Shown here: positions 23,627-34,680 of the stretch, piece by piece
Layout of the letters: every line of letters starts with the position of its first letter
How positions within the stretch are numbered: the stretch's first letter is position 1
DNA from: Ganoderma boninense
Taxonomy: Eukaryota; Basidiomycota; Agaricomycetes; Polyporales; Polyporaceae
DNA: 64,000 nucleotides
NCBI GenBank assembly: GCA_002900995.3
Contig: CM035311.1
Coordinates: 2,790,001-2,854,000, forward strand
Reading direction: 5' to 3'
Notes under the pieces: model-generated
The model's database searches: none
What the model saw: the letters and a program-made list of their open reading frames with translations, nothing else
Told to the model about the DNA's origin: nothing
Made by a program: the position numbers and the translations under genes

Positions 23627-24847
23627 GCCTAGGAGCCGGGGCAAGATTGGATGAGTAGGCCAATGAATGCTTCAGTGCTCTGCCTCCCTCGGTTCTCCGA
23701 CCGCTCTACCGTGTAGTGGAATAAACGCTCTAATTTTCTTCTTTGGATCAATGGTCAATGAATCGCTCATTTGGAATGCGCAGGCTACGATACATACCTT
23801 TTAATCGCTCGACTGGTGTGGAGATTCATTATCGGTCTCTCCCTTCGCTCAACGACGAACGTTCTATATCTCTCCTCTCACGTCGTGCCTTGAGAGTCAA
23901 CGAGTGGTGTGCCATGGCATTCCCTGAAACTGGTTCTTAATAGTCTCGACCCGATTTCCAACGCGGCATCGTGACCGTGACGTGCTTCGGACCGAACTTT
24001 GCCGCGATCCAAGTCGAGACGATCCCGATTAGGGAGCCCTTGTAGTTCGTCCACCTACCACCGCTAGCGCGCCGGGTCCTCCGAGCTATGTATGTGAAGT
24101 GCCCATTCTCGGACGGTGATCAAATTTGTTGGACGCTGTAGAAGAGTGCTGAAATGTTCATTTTACCGTTGAGTACTTCTGGGGACCTGCAAAGAAAGCG
24201 GGATGGACTCGGAACGGGGCAGCAACTTCGAGCTAAGCCACACGATACACATGCGCGTTCAAGGGGCTCGAACCTCGTCGTGTAACAAATACGCGCGATG
24301 TAGTGCATGGCGTGCAGACAAGGGTGATAGGCATGGGCTGCCTCGAACGCATTGGACGGACGGTGACCTATTCCACGAGTTTTACTGGAGACAGAAAGCT
24401 AGGTTCTGCGGGACGAGAGAGAGCACGAATGATCTGTACCACTTTTCAGTACCATAAACTTGATCTGAGACTCGATGTACCCGCAGGGGAGACATAAGTT
24501 TGACAAGAGGATGTGAGGTCAAGTATTGGCAGAGTTCACTCTCAGGTAGGGACCGAGACAGCACCATTTGCTTTGTCCATGCACAGACGGGAGTCATGAT
24601 CGGAGTGTTTGGAGGAAGTTCAATCGTGTGCCGCGTGACCAATCGGACCGGGGGTCGTCGCTTAAGTGTCCGCGGTGTTCAGCTCGATCTACATACAGTG
24701 TTCAATCGGGCCGGCGCTACTTCCCGGATCTGTACTTCAACCGTCAGTACTTCAGTGCTCAACCACCACTGCAACCTCCGTCCAGAACGCAAACACCAAA
24801 CATCCTCCCATCCTCGCAACATAAATTCACTCAGACACACTACCAGC
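23627..24847. other. Intergenic; A3 upstream region
   Basis: No gene supported. CACCATTTGCTTTGTCC near 24563 is a weak match to the shared element of A2, A4, C1 and C2, about 285 bp before the A3 start. 24540-24660 is nearly repeated at 28000-28105 in front of A7psi. Confidence 0.45.
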
Positions 24848-26403
24848 ATGGAATACACAGAAGACGCGCTCCCCCAAAAGCTCCAAATCCCCGCCATGTT
24901 CAGACGATCCGTGGGCAACGACATTCAGGTACGCACAGTCGTTGTTTTGTGTGGTTGAGGTCGATGCATATACATATGCAACCACGCCAGGCAAGGTCTT
25001 TCTGTCCGATCAACGGAACAGGATTCGACGGCAAGGTCGAGCCTATCCAGGAGGAAAAGAGGGCGAATTATCACAACCGCAAAGAAAGGGAGCGGGAGAG
25101 GAGGGCCAACGCCAGTCATTGTCGTTGCAAGGCTCGAGCCAGAGGCTGGCAGGCGAAACGGTCGGGGGCAATGTGGGCCCAGGAAAGGAGCACGGTACGT
25201 TGTATTCCACACTCGCGACACTCGAACAAGTCCCGAGTGATGCTGTTGTAGCCCTCCTCGTCGGGTCGCACTCCCGAACCCAGCGCCCCGACTTTCTCTG
25301 CCTCGCATGGGACGTTCCACATGTGGTCCATCGACAGTGGCCCCTCGGCCCCGTCAACTCAGATCGAGTATCAGGGCTCAACCACCAGGCTACACACCAA
25401 CCTCAACCGCTTCGACGCTTCGACGCCACCCACGCCTGATCAGCCTGAGCAGTTCATCGCGGGCACACCGGGTTACTATGGCCCCGAGATCGAGCTGCAC
25501 TACCCTTATACAGGCGTCGGCGCCGCCTCGAGTCGTTCGCCAGCCCTTGAGGACGACAACATGTATACCGCCGACGACCTTCCAACCACACCGGACACGG
25601 AGACATCTCACGACGAGCGGTCGATGCGTTCATCCTCTCCACCACCCCCCGCCCTATGCATGAGCGACTTCGCGACGATGGCGGCCTCGCCCTCTGTCCA
25701 TGCTTCACCGTCTGAGTCCAACGCAAGCGTCTCCGCCATGCAGGGCAGCTGGTGGTGCGACGACCGCTACTTCGCGGCACATCAGGGCTTTTCCTTTCCA
25801 CAGTCCTCAAGCAGTCGCAGCTCGAGCAGGCCCGCCTCCGCCCTCGCAGCGAACCATCATGAAACCTGGGATCCGGAAGATGGCACATTCGCTACCCGAC
25901 TGTACGCCTCCTCTGCTGTGCCCATGCGCACGGACCATACCACGCACCACGACGCGGCCGAGCGGGATGCTTGCAAGGTGCCCCGACCATCAGACGACGT
26001 GGACAATGCAAGCCAATCTAGGGGCAGTGACTACCTCGACTGGCACATCCCGCCCATGGTCGTCGAGCCCGTTGATCCTCAGCGATTGAAGGAGTTGGAG
26101 GACGCCGTCGCGGCAGGATACGCACACACCCTGTACCTCCATGCTTCGTTGCCTTCCACGTTGCCGGAGGCGGCCTACATGGCCACGCATCCAGCTCCGC
26201 CCCCTGTTCCCAGCACCCATTCGGAGCTCGCGCATGCCATGGGACACACCGCTTACGGTTTTGCCGCCAACGCCGCACCAGGCTATACGCACAGTGGGGC
26301 GACCGCCGTCCGGAGAGCCTGGCAAGGGTTCAGTGCTCTGCAGCCTCGTCCCCAGCGGGCACTCCGAGTTCAGCGACAACTAGCAGCTTCTCGCCACTTT
26401 TGA
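24848..26403 (+). CDS. Superfamily member A3, uncharacterised protein (478 aa, 3 exons)
   Basis: Exons 24848-24928 (27 codons), 24991-25194 (68 codons) and 25252-26403 (384 codons with stop), all in phase 0 with good GT-AG signals. Exon 1 begins MEYTEDALPQ and ends in MFRRSVGNDIQ. Exon 2 begins ARSFCPINGTGFDGK and becomes a run of Arg/Lys/Glu (NRKERERERRANASH), which could form a charged helix. Exon 3 is low-complexity and contains GYYGPEIELHYPYTGVG, QGSWWCDDRYFAAHQGFSFP, SDYLDWHIPPMVVEP (about 355), ELEDAVAAGYAHTLYLHAS and STHSELAHAMG (about 418). No signal peptide or membrane segment is seen. It is the only intact copy of its subtype in the window; A7psi and A8psi are decayed sisters. Hairpin H3 lies 297 bp beyond the stop. 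Confidence 0.75.
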
Positions 26404-26699
26404 CCTGGAAAGGAGCTCTTGTTGACCGTATTACTCACGTTAACTTCGTCCCGGCGCCAAGCACGCCCTCTGCAGACTGCACCTGTGCAATCGGCCGAGG
26501 GGCGCGCACGCCGAGCGCAACAACCAGTGGACGACGCCATCTCATGTCTCATAGATACAGACACAACAGCTTATGTGCACTCACTTTTGTACCCTGCTCC
26601 GCTTTCCTAATGTCAACGTCTTGTTCCTGGTGTCGAGTCATCGACTGCAGCAAGTACCAACAGCTGTCTGCGTCGCAATGGGCCGCACATGAATTAATC

Positions 26700-26745
26700 G
26701 CTATGGGCAATAATGCTGAACTGTGTTCGCCGTATTACCCATAGC
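26700..26745 (+). repeat. Hairpin H3 (class ii), 3' of A3
   Basis: GCTATGGGCAATA (26700-26712) pairs with TATTACCCATAGC (26733-26745), 12 of 13 pairs, loop 20 nt. This is the GGG/CCC stem class. Confidence 0.8.
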
Positions 26746-27922
26746 AAACCATTCCGGGCTGCGTGAGAGGAATGGTCGCCAGGGGCCCGAAGACGTACGC
26801 CAAAGAGCATCCGAGTATCGTCTTCTAGTAAGCTGAAAGCAGTAGGCCTGAGATGATGGAAGAGACATAATGCTAGTCACAATCCAGTGAAGACCGATGG
26901 CGGCGAAAGGAGGCAAAGTGTGTGCAGCCGCTTGCAGCGAGGAAAAGCCGTGGCCACGTTGCACAATTTCAAGACGGGCGTCTCGCTTACTTCTTATGGG
27001 AGGATTTTTTGCCGGAGCGGTCTCGGATTCGTCGGGCCGTCGCAAGGCTGTGCACCTTGTCCTTCTCGTCGCCCGCCCCAGCCATCTGTGCTCAATACAT
27101 AACTCTGGTTATTTCCAACACACTGTCGCTCTGATACTTGCCTAATGACCTCAGCAATCGCGACGATCATGGTGCAACTCGAACGCTGACTCTTCTGCCA
27201 GTGACCTCAGCTACTCGGGCCCGCCGAGACTAGTGCCGATGGCGGAGAGAGGCTAGAGCCAGTGGAGTTATTGGTAAATGCGTGGCAAATTCTTGTACTT
27301 ATTTACTGTTTGTAACAGGCTGACTGCCGTCCTCAAGACCAAGTTCGTTGCCATCTACAACTGGTGAGCTGAGGAAGACACGAGATGGATGTACGTTTCT
27401 ATCTCCATTTTGTGACCTCAATCCAACTACAGCAGCTCAGTGCATTGGTCACCACAACTGAAACGCGACATCGTCATCAAGCGCTCAGAGCTGCGGGAAT
27501 CTCAACACAACTGCCCACTTCAGCACACTACCTTTGTATCCACCCCAACCGTTCAGCAAGCTGTGTCCAAAATATCCCTTTATACTTCACTACGGCTTCA
27601 CTGCATTCGTCCGCGCGAATTCCCTCGCTCCCTTCAAGTTCCACTGAACGCTGCCCTGTGCGAGTGCCGTCCGAGTCTGACGGTCTACCTGTCCGCCGGC
27701 GTGCAGCATGCACTGTCTGACTGCGAAACAATTACTACTTCATTGAAGACGTCGGGATCAGCCGTGCAATACATGGACTGCACAATGGATAAAGCACTAC
27801 CTGAAAGGCTTACCGAGGGACTCCAGGTCCCAGGTGGCAATTTGTGAACGTGAGCCCACGCCAGGCCTGCCTGTGCTACAAATTAGGATGACTCGGGACC
27901 GGACTCGAGCTCATGGACGACA
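26746..27922. other. Region after A3 with kinase-promoter-like block and an orphan exon-like piece
   Basis: At 26887-27010 ACCGATGGCGG, GTGGCCACGTT and GGGCGTCTC recur in the order seen in the other post-hairpin blocks. At 27318-27363 a short open piece reading LTAVLKTKFVAIYNW is flanked by an acceptor (TTGTAACAG) and a donor (GTGAGC), as an exon would be. No neighbouring exon joins it convincingly and I do not recognise it. Confidence 0.35.
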
Positions 27923-28876
27923 GTGGGAATGGATAATTTGTCACAAGTATACCTGAATTTCGTGGGCCAATGTCATATCAGGAGCTCAAGTAGTGAGTTC
28001 ATTGTCCAAGGGAGCGACCAAGACAGCGCCAACCACTATGTCCATACACTGACGGGAGTCAGAGTGGCTCGAGGAAGGCGCTTCCATGTGACCAATCGAA
28101 CTGGGCTCAACCACTTCAACGCTTCGACGCCACCCATGTCTGACCAGCCCCAGCAGTTCACCGCGAGCACACCGGGTTACTATGGTGCCGAAATACAGCT
28201 GCATTACCCATATACCAACGTCGGCGCCGCGTCGAGCTGTTCACCAGCACAGAGCCCCGAAGCTAGCAGCATCATGATGTCTACCACCTACAACCCTCCA
28301 ACCAAACCGGACCCGGAGACATGCCGCGACGAACTGTCGATGCGTTCGTCCTTGTCATCACCTCACACCATATGTATGAAGGACTTCACGGCGAGTGCAA
28401 TTTCGCCCTCTGCCCAACCACCATCACCCGACTCCAGCGCAACCGTCCCCGCCACGCAGGGCAGTTGGTGGTGCAACGATCGGTTCTGGGAGGTACATCA
28501 GCGATTTTCCTTTCCACGGTCCTCGAACAACCGCAACACGAATAGTATCTCCTCCGCTGTCATCGCAAACCACGATGGAATCCTGGAGCCCGCGGATGGC
28601 ACGCCCGCCACCCAACTGCACGCCTCCTCTGCGGCCGACCTGTCCATGGGCAACACGATGCACCACGACACGGCTGAGTGGGATCCTCGCAAGATGCTCC
28701 GCACATCAGACTCAGACAACGCAACACAATGCAAGGGCAGCGACTACCTTGACTGGTCCATCCCGGTCATGGTTGTCGAGCATCGATCCTCAGCGGCTGC
28801 CGTCATGGCCGGATACGCCCACACGCTGCGCCTCCAGGCAAGTCTATTGCCGTCGACGATACCAGAAGCGGCCTAA
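27923..28876 (+). pseudogene. A7psi: A3-type copy with 5' internal deletion and early stop
   Basis: The reading frame (about 317 aa) joins DNA equal to the A3 upstream flank (28000-28105, encoding no family motif) straight to the middle of exon 3 at LNHFNASTPPMSDQ. This removes exons 1, 2 and the start of exon 3, about 0.7 kb relative to A3. It then follows A3 closely: GYYGAEIQLHYPYTNVG, QGSWWCNDRFWEVHQRFSFP, SDYLDWSIPVMVVE, MAGYAHTLRLQAS. A 1-nt deletion turns PEAAYMAT into PEAA-stop (TAA 28874-28876), and the remaining C-terminus continues out of frame to about 29100. Expression as a shorter fusion cannot be excluded. Confidence 0.75.
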
Positions 28877-29395
28877 CGGCCATGCACTTATCTCCCTGGG
28901 CGACGCACACGTCGTACTCAGCGCCCGAGGGAGGGCTGGAGCGTCCTCACGGCGTGGCATATGCCGCCGATTCTGCGCCGTCGACGCTCGCAACCGCTCG
29001 TTATCGGGGACCGAGTCGTCGCGATGCGGCCTGGGCTCAGACGTCGCAACAGGACTAGTACGCAGCGCCAGCGAGCAGCTTGTGACCACTTCAACGTGTC
29101 AGACAGAATGCAGAACGTAGCACCACCCATATTACTGTATGCCCGCACCCCGTGGGTTCATCGCCGGGCGCACTTTGAGCGTCCTGCATCTATGCAGATG
29201 GCGGTTGGACATCCACCTCAGGTGGAACTCAATTGCGCTTTCTCCTTCGCGTTGTGTAGATACCTAGTTCATGTACACTCACCTTTGTTCTCATCTCCAC
29301 CCAAGATGAATGTCTCCGTGTGCTCCGTCCGGTGTTTGTCAGGCTGGTTACAGACAGTTGTGTCCAATTCCGGATGTGTCGCGCAAGACTAAACT

Positions 29396-29441
29396 GCTAT
29401 TGGCGATGCTGTTTTCTACAGAAAGTAGCATCGCCCATAGC
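29396..29441 (+). repeat. Hairpin H4 (class ii), 3' of A7psi
   Basis: GCTATTGGCGATGCTGTTTT (29396-29415, arm continues to 29417) pairs with AGAAAGTAGCATCGCCCATA (29420-29439, arm ends 29441). 22-nt arms with few mismatches and a 2-nt loop. Most of the stem beyond the outer GCTAT is specific to this copy, yet both arms agree. Confidence 0.85.
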
Positions 29442-30116
29442 AAACCATGCCGGACGAGTTGCGATTTGATGGCTCGCGAAGGGGGGAAGCCGTTATCGGC
29501 GCGTCATGGATTCGGCCATGGATTCAAAGATCCTAGACGCAGAAAATACGAGGAGTCAAGAGAGTCCACGTATCCTAAGCCTGTGAGCCAGTGGAAGAAG
29601 AGTCGATGGTGGTGGAGAGAGCCTGGATCGATCTGGCACATGTACAAATGTTGGCCACGATTCGCACGGGCGTCTCAGTTGCTTGTTATAGGAGGATCAT
29701 GCCGGGAAGCGGCCCATACGGGCCGCTACATGCGGTGGCGCGAAAGCAGCAGTTTCACGATGACGACGACCACAACAGTTTCCTCCTCCCATCACCTGTT
29801 CTCGTCACTCCGATCTGCAACCATGATGTTGTCAAAACTTAGAGCCCCGCTGGGGCCGTTGGAACGTCACCGCGACCGCTGTGGCATCTCTCCATTCAGC
29901 CAATTCAGGTCCCTGCACAAGCTCCGTCGGAAAAGACTACCTCTTCGCCGCTCCACAGCAAGCGCATTCTGAATCAAAATCCCGCAAATGACTCGCCTTT
30001 GCACCTAGCCGATAGACTGCGCGTATGACATGTCCTACGCCTCACCGCACAGCCGCCATTTTACACGACAAAGGCACGTCATGGCGAATACGTGCTTCTT
30101 TTGGATTAGACCGATA
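29442..30116. other. Post-hairpin block and A4 upstream region
   Basis: 29590-29710 repeats the block order seen elsewhere (GTCGATGG, TTGGCCACGATTC, GGGCGTCTC, TTGTTATAGG). The open frames here have no family features. Confidence 0.4.
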
Positions 30117-30146
30117 CACCGCCCACTGCTGTGTCCGGGTGCCGCG
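30117..30146 (+). promoter_or_regulatory. Shared upstream element of A4
   Basis: CACCGCCCACTGCTGTGTCC followed by GGGTGCCGCG, about 230 bp before the A4 ATG. It matches the elements before A2, C1 and C2. Confidence 0.6.
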
Positions 30147-30375
30147 AGTTGTGAGGAACTGTCCAGATCTTCCGAGTGTGATCCACGAGGTTTCCTGCCA
30201 ACGTAAAGTACGGACGGGGGTAGTCCATCCACATACGCTGCTTTCGGTAAAACATGCCAGGCGCGCTGATGCCAGAGTATTTGAACCCTCAGTGCTCAAT
30301 CACAGACTGCAACCCTTGCCCCTCCGCCATCTACGCCCAACATTCCACACGCACGCCCTCTATATATCCACTCAA

Positions 30376-31912
30376 ATGCGTTTCGAAGATGAGCTTCCAC
30401 AAAAACAACGACTTCCTCGTGAATTTAGGAGACGTGTGGGGAACGATGTGAAGGTGAGCATTGCCGGTTCTCCTTGTGGCTGCCGAAGTTGATCCTCATC
30501 AATCTTACGATAGGCCAGATCCTATTGTCCCATCAATGGGACGAGACCATTCAAGCTCGTCCAGTTCATTTCGCAACAAAATTTGACGGAGGACCCGCCA
30601 CAACAGGACCATAAGCGGAAAAGGAGGGAAGAGACAGAGGTGCGTCGTACAAAGGCTCGCCATGAATGTCAAGTGGCGGGATCAGTGGATGGGGAGCAAG
30701 GAGCAAGGGGAGAGGAGACGGTGAGTTTCATTCAAGAGTAGCCCTCGTAAGGCCACTGAAAACACACGCGCGAACGTCATCGCAGTCTTTATCGGCAGGC
30801 ACAACGCCCACTATTGCACTGCCTCAAGCGCAATCCTGCCATATACAGTCCATCCATAACCCAGCGCCTGTGCCAGTTCCTGTATACCAACACCCCACTA
30901 CAGTCGCGTCCGGACGCAGCGTTCACCATCAACCACCGCGTCCACCACCAGCCTCGAGAATCCTCACGAGCAGCGCGTCGCGCTCGCGCACGACCCCGTC
31001 CATCCTCAACCACTGCCCCTGCATGCCACCACTGTCTTGCTCGGGCCTCTGCCAGAGGCGACGTACTTCGCGCGATACGCTTCGACCATTCACGCTGCTA
31101 CCACGAGTGTGGATCTCGCGTTTCGCCATAGTCCCTCAGCGAGCTCTTCAACATCATCGACATCCGTGCCCCAGCACAGATCGGCGCCTTCGGTCACGCA
31201 GCGCAGCAGATGGGGCGAGAAGGACTTCATGGGGGCTTATCAGGCCTTCCCCCTTCGCTGTCTTATCGACGATTCCAAATCGAAGAGACTCGCGTCCACT
31301 CTGGGGCCGATCCAGCGCGATCCCAACAGCATGACACCACGGCAAGCAGGCAGCAGCCTCAAGCCAGAGGGCTACGCGACAACGCCCACAGTCATGGGCA
31401 GCGTGAGCAAGACTATAGGATCGGGCGCGAGAGGAGGGCATCCTTGCAATAGGTCGCTGGCCCAGTATGAGGGCGGCGACCACCTTGATTGGTCCATACC
31501 GTGCGTGGCCGTCCCATCGCCCATCGACCCTCAGCAATTGCAAGAGCTGGAGGCCGCCGCGGCTGCAGGATACGCACACACCCTGCAGCTCCAGGCTTCG
31601 TTGCCCTCTGAGATGCAGGAGGCGTCGTACGCGGCCATGCACCCATCTCTACCCACGACGCAGAGCTCGTACTCAGAGCTCGCACACGCTTTGGGGTGCA
31701 TGAGCCACAATTTCAATGCGCCTCTGTGCAATCAAGCGCGCGGGGTTCAGCAACGTCCGTGCGTCCCATCACCGCGGCTGCAAAGCATGGCGTGGACCTC
31801 CTCACGGCAGGACAGTGCTTCGGCACGCACCACGCCAGTACAGCCAAACTTTCTCATTCCTACTCATATCGAACAGAATGTGCTCTCCCCGAGGACACCT
31901 CTTCCTCAGTAG
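30376..31912 (+). pseudogene. A4: A2-type copy, exons 1-2 intact, exon 3 frame broken
   Basis: Exon 1 30376-30453 (MRFEDELPQKQ... ending RRRVGNDVK) and exon 2 30514-30720 (ARSYCPINGTRPF, HKRKRREETEVRR) are perfect matches in layout to A2. In exon 3 the acceptor that A2 needs (ACACAG) reads ACAACG, so the remaining CAG at 30798 gives the wrong frame. A 1-nt deletion near 30960 relative to A2 shifts the frame again. From about 31037 the conserved C-terminus is open: EKDFMGAYQAFP, DHLDWSIPC, QELEAAAAAGYAHTLQLQAS, SSYSELAHALG, stop at 31912. As read, the protein would be about 200 aa without the conserved end. Sequencing error at either site is possible. Confidence 0.65.
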
Positions 31913-32144
31913 TGAGCGACTCGCATGTATGCAGTCTTCGTGCCGAGGCTTTCTGCTGGGCTATACGGGCTGCATGCCATGTATCCTCTGGAGAATTTTT
32001 GCCAAGCACACACCTTTGTCCCCCTGTCCTAGCTTTGCATACTGTAATACACAGGTCTCGCCTTCTCCCTCCGATTGTCCTCCGCAGGGATAATACCTTC
32101 GATTCCGATTTTGATGTGACAAGGAGGGCTCGCATACACGTAAA

Positions 32145-32195
32145 CTGCTATGAGCAAGGAAGATTGCCAAACTCAATCTTTCCTACTCATAGCAG
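32145..32195 (+). repeat. Hairpin H5 (class i), 3' of A4
   Basis: CTGCTATGAGCAAGGAAGAT (32145-32164, arm to 32166) pairs with the arm 32174-32195 ending CTACTCATAGCAG; 22-nt arms, few mismatches, 7-nt loop. 233 bp past the A4 stop. Confidence 0.85.
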
Positions 32196-32384
32196 GTCAC
32201 GCAATTACGACCGCCATGCGGCCATGTCCTCAGCGGTCCGCGTCGTGTCTTTGTCCGATGCATTGCGTAGAAAGGAGCTGCTGCAGGAATAAAGTTAGAT
32301 TCTTATTGTGACTGTAGTGCATACGCACAGCGCACATCGTCCGGGATCGGCAGAAGGGCGATGAACATAGAACGGAAGGGCTGC

Positions 32385-32756
32385 GAAGAAATTTGCAGTG
32401 CTGGAAACCGTCGTCGGAGTGTTTCGTGTTCCACTGAGCCATAGATTGGACACCTCAGATATTCACAGGGATGACAGACGAGGAGAGACTGCAGCGCAAA
32501 AGAGTCGACAGCAGCGAGAACCGATGGCGGTGAGAGGGACGAGGGTGCGGCGAGAATCCATCGATCTCCCAGCGGACTACGAAAACGGTGGCCACGTTTC
32601 GCCGTGGGCGTCTCCACTACCCATTATAGCAGCCTCAAGAGCACGCGGGCGGTGGCCGCAGAGCACTGCGAGAACCATTTTCTCCCTCAGTCCCCATGGA
32701 CGGTGTCAGTCGTCGGGGCTTCGTACATGACTCCGTCCACCTCACTTGAACTACCC
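32385..32756 (+). repeat. Kinase-promoter-like block after A4
   Basis: Contains GAAGGGCTGCGAAGAAATTT, TTTCGTGTTCCACTGAGCC, GGTGGCCACGTTTCGC, GGGCGTCTCCACTACCC, CGGTGTCAGTCGTCGGGG and CACCTCACTTGAAC in that order. It matches the blocks at 34130-34560 and 36400-36725 plus 45483-45740, and more weakly the DNA just before the kinase (14140-14370). It is joined directly to the middle of exon 3 of A5psi. Confidence 0.65.
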
Positions 32757-33455
32757 GGCCGCCGGGCACGAAGCGCAACAGATGGAGCGAGGACTTCATC
32801 GAGGTTTATCAGGCCTTTCCTCTTCCCTGTTCTATCGACGATTGCCACTCGAAGAGACTCGCGTCCACTCTGGGGCCGATTCAGCCGACAGCATGACGCC
32901 GCAGCACGTGAACAGAGGCCTCGACACAGAGAGCTACGTGACAACGTCCACAGTGATGGAAAGCAATATCACGAATACAGGCTCGGGCGTGAAGGAAGAG
33001 CACCCTTGAAATGCATCTTTAGCCCACTTTGAGGGCAGCGACCATCTTGACTGGTCTATCCCGTGCATGCACCGGCCATCGATCCTCAGCAATCGCAGAA
33101 GTTGGAGTCCGCCGCGGCTGCAGGATATGCACACACCCTGTACCTCCAGGCTCTATTGCCTTCCGGTGTGCAGGAAGTGGCATATGCAGCCATGCATACG
33201 TCTCCCCCCGTGACGCAGACGTCGTACTCAGAGTTAACGTACGCCATGGGACGCTCCTCTCACGGTCTTCCTGACAGCTATACATCATCCAACGTGAACG
33301 GATGGACGACAGCCCGCCGCAGAGTCTCTCTGAGTCAGGAGCCTGGCGCGCCGCAGCCTCCCCCGCAGCGGGGACTTCGAATACGACGACAGGGAGTAGC
33401 TTCTCACCCTCTCAACGTGGCCTGCAGCCCTCTTTGGCGGTATTACCCATATTGA
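32757..33455 (+). pseudogene. A5psi: kinase-promoter block fused to a mosaic A gene
   Basis: Starts abruptly in exon 3 with sequence equal to A2 and A4 (RWSEDFIEVYQAFP and SKRLASTLGPIQ in changing frames), has a TGA at 33007-33009, then DHLDWSIPC, SQKLESAAAAGYAHTLYLQA and TSYSELTYAMG to the stop at 33455. The part after YSELTYAMG (about 33250-33455) follows A3, not A2 or A4: residues GLPDSYTSSNVNG and a C-terminus like A3. The following hairpin is also of the A3 class. So this copy is an A2-type 5' part joined to an A3-type 3' end. Confidence 0.7.
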
Positions 33456-33696
33456 TTCTTCTCGCCACCGCCGGGCACCCTCTGCGCAGATCGCGCGAGC
33501 GCAGGTCGGACGAAGTGGGCCACGGGTCGCTGGCGCGACGACTAGTGGCTGATACCATTATATCTCACGTAGGTACATGAGCTCATATGTACTCACCTTT
33601 GTATCCTATTACGTTCCCCGCGATGTCAAAAGTGCCTTGTTCCCGAGCCTAATAGGTCGGCATGCTGCGTCCCGGTGGGTCGCACATGAATGGATC

Positions 33697-33742
33697 GCTA
33701 TGGGTAATAGAGCCGAATTCTTTTGGCTGTATTACCCATAGC
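33697..33742 (+). repeat. Hairpin H6 (class ii), 3' of A5psi
   Basis: GCTATGGGTAATAGAGCC (33697-33714) pairs with GGCTGTATTACCCATAGC (33725-33742), 17 of 18 pairs, loop 10 nt. Confidence 0.9.
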
Positions 33743-34063
33743 AAACCATTCCGGGCAAGGACGATTGCCATGGTCGGGTGGGAGCAATGGTTGCCAGGGG
33801 TCTAGAAGATCTGGGGCGCGGAGTCGTCTTCGGACTACATATTGCCCTCTTCATCACAGCGATTCGCATGCGCGCAGTCTTCGTGCTGAGCCCTCGGGCG
33901 ATATGAGTAGACAGATAGTTTCATGTATCCTCTAAACATGTTTTACGCACCTGAATACACGGTCTTGCCTTCTCCGAGTCCGACCGACTGTTCAAATTCT
34001 CCACAGGGATGATAGCATTGATACTAGCATTATGGTGAAAAGAAGTGTTCGCATGCAAGTGAA

Positions 34064-34115
34064 CTGCTATGAGTGAGGGAAGTTAAAATATTTCAACCTT
34101 CTTCACTCATAACAG
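34064..34115 (+). repeat. Hairpin H7 (class i), second hairpin behind A5psi
   Basis: CTGCTATGAGTGAGGGAAGT (34064-34083, arm to 34088) pairs with the arm 34091-34115 ending CTTCACTCATAACAG; 25-nt arms with several G.T pairs, 2-nt loop. It follows H6 by 320 bp with no complete gene between, as expected if an A3-type 3' end was inserted in front of an A2-type 3' end. Confidence 0.85.
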
Positions 34116-34680
34116 ACCACTCGAGGACGACTGCCGGGAACGGAAGGGCCGCGAAGAAAAGTTGCAGTACTGGAACCGTCGCTAAAATGTTTCGTGTTCC
34201 GCTGAGCGACATACCTGGAGACCGCAGATATTCACAGAGGGGACAGAGGGGAAGAGACCACAGCGAAAAGAGACACCAGCAAGAACCGACGGCGGTGACA
34301 GCGACGAGGGTGCAGCGAGAATCAATCGATCTCCCGGCGGGCTCGGAAACGCCGCCACGTTTCGCTGTGGGCGTCTCTATTACCCGATCGGGCCGGTCGC
34401 GACGCCACATGAGCGCTTGCATGAGCCTTGGACTCCGGGAGCAGACTACCACCACCATTCTCTCTTTCCATCCCCATAATCTACAGTGCCAGTCATTTGT
34501 GCCCGCATATTTCTCGGCGCACCTCACTTGAGCTACTCCGATCACGCCACGATCATCCACCACTTCAACCTCTCTTGGCGCCACTGGCACCCACCACTCA
34601 GCAAACTATCACCGAGTTATCCCATCTAAAACCCCGCCGGGCCTCGTTACTCCTTCATCTCGACCGTGACCCATAAGCTG
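34116..34680 (+). repeat. Kinase-promoter-like block after H7
   Basis: Same order of words as 32385-32756: GGAAGGGCCGCGAAGAAAA, TTTCGTGTTCC, GCCACGTTTCGCTGTGGGCG, CTATTACCC, CACCTCACTTGAGC. It runs on into kinase-derived sequence of A6psi. An antisense open frame across it is a by-product of the repeat. Confidence 0.6.

Noticed and set aside
24990..25194. Exon 2 of A genes as a bZIP DNA-binding domain
   Set aside because: Basic and charged, but the N-x-x-A-A/S-x-x-C/S-R signature and a leucine heptad are missing.
29310..29972. 220-codon open frame
   Set aside because: Runs through hairpin H4 and the repeated block; no family or known motif.
34093..34590. Conserved antisense open frames in the post-hairpin blocks (also 32303-32617, 36187-36702, plus strand near 3957-4259 and 5975-6337)
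   Set aside because: They recur because the DNA block is repeated; stops and frameshifts differ between copies, so protein is not conserved.
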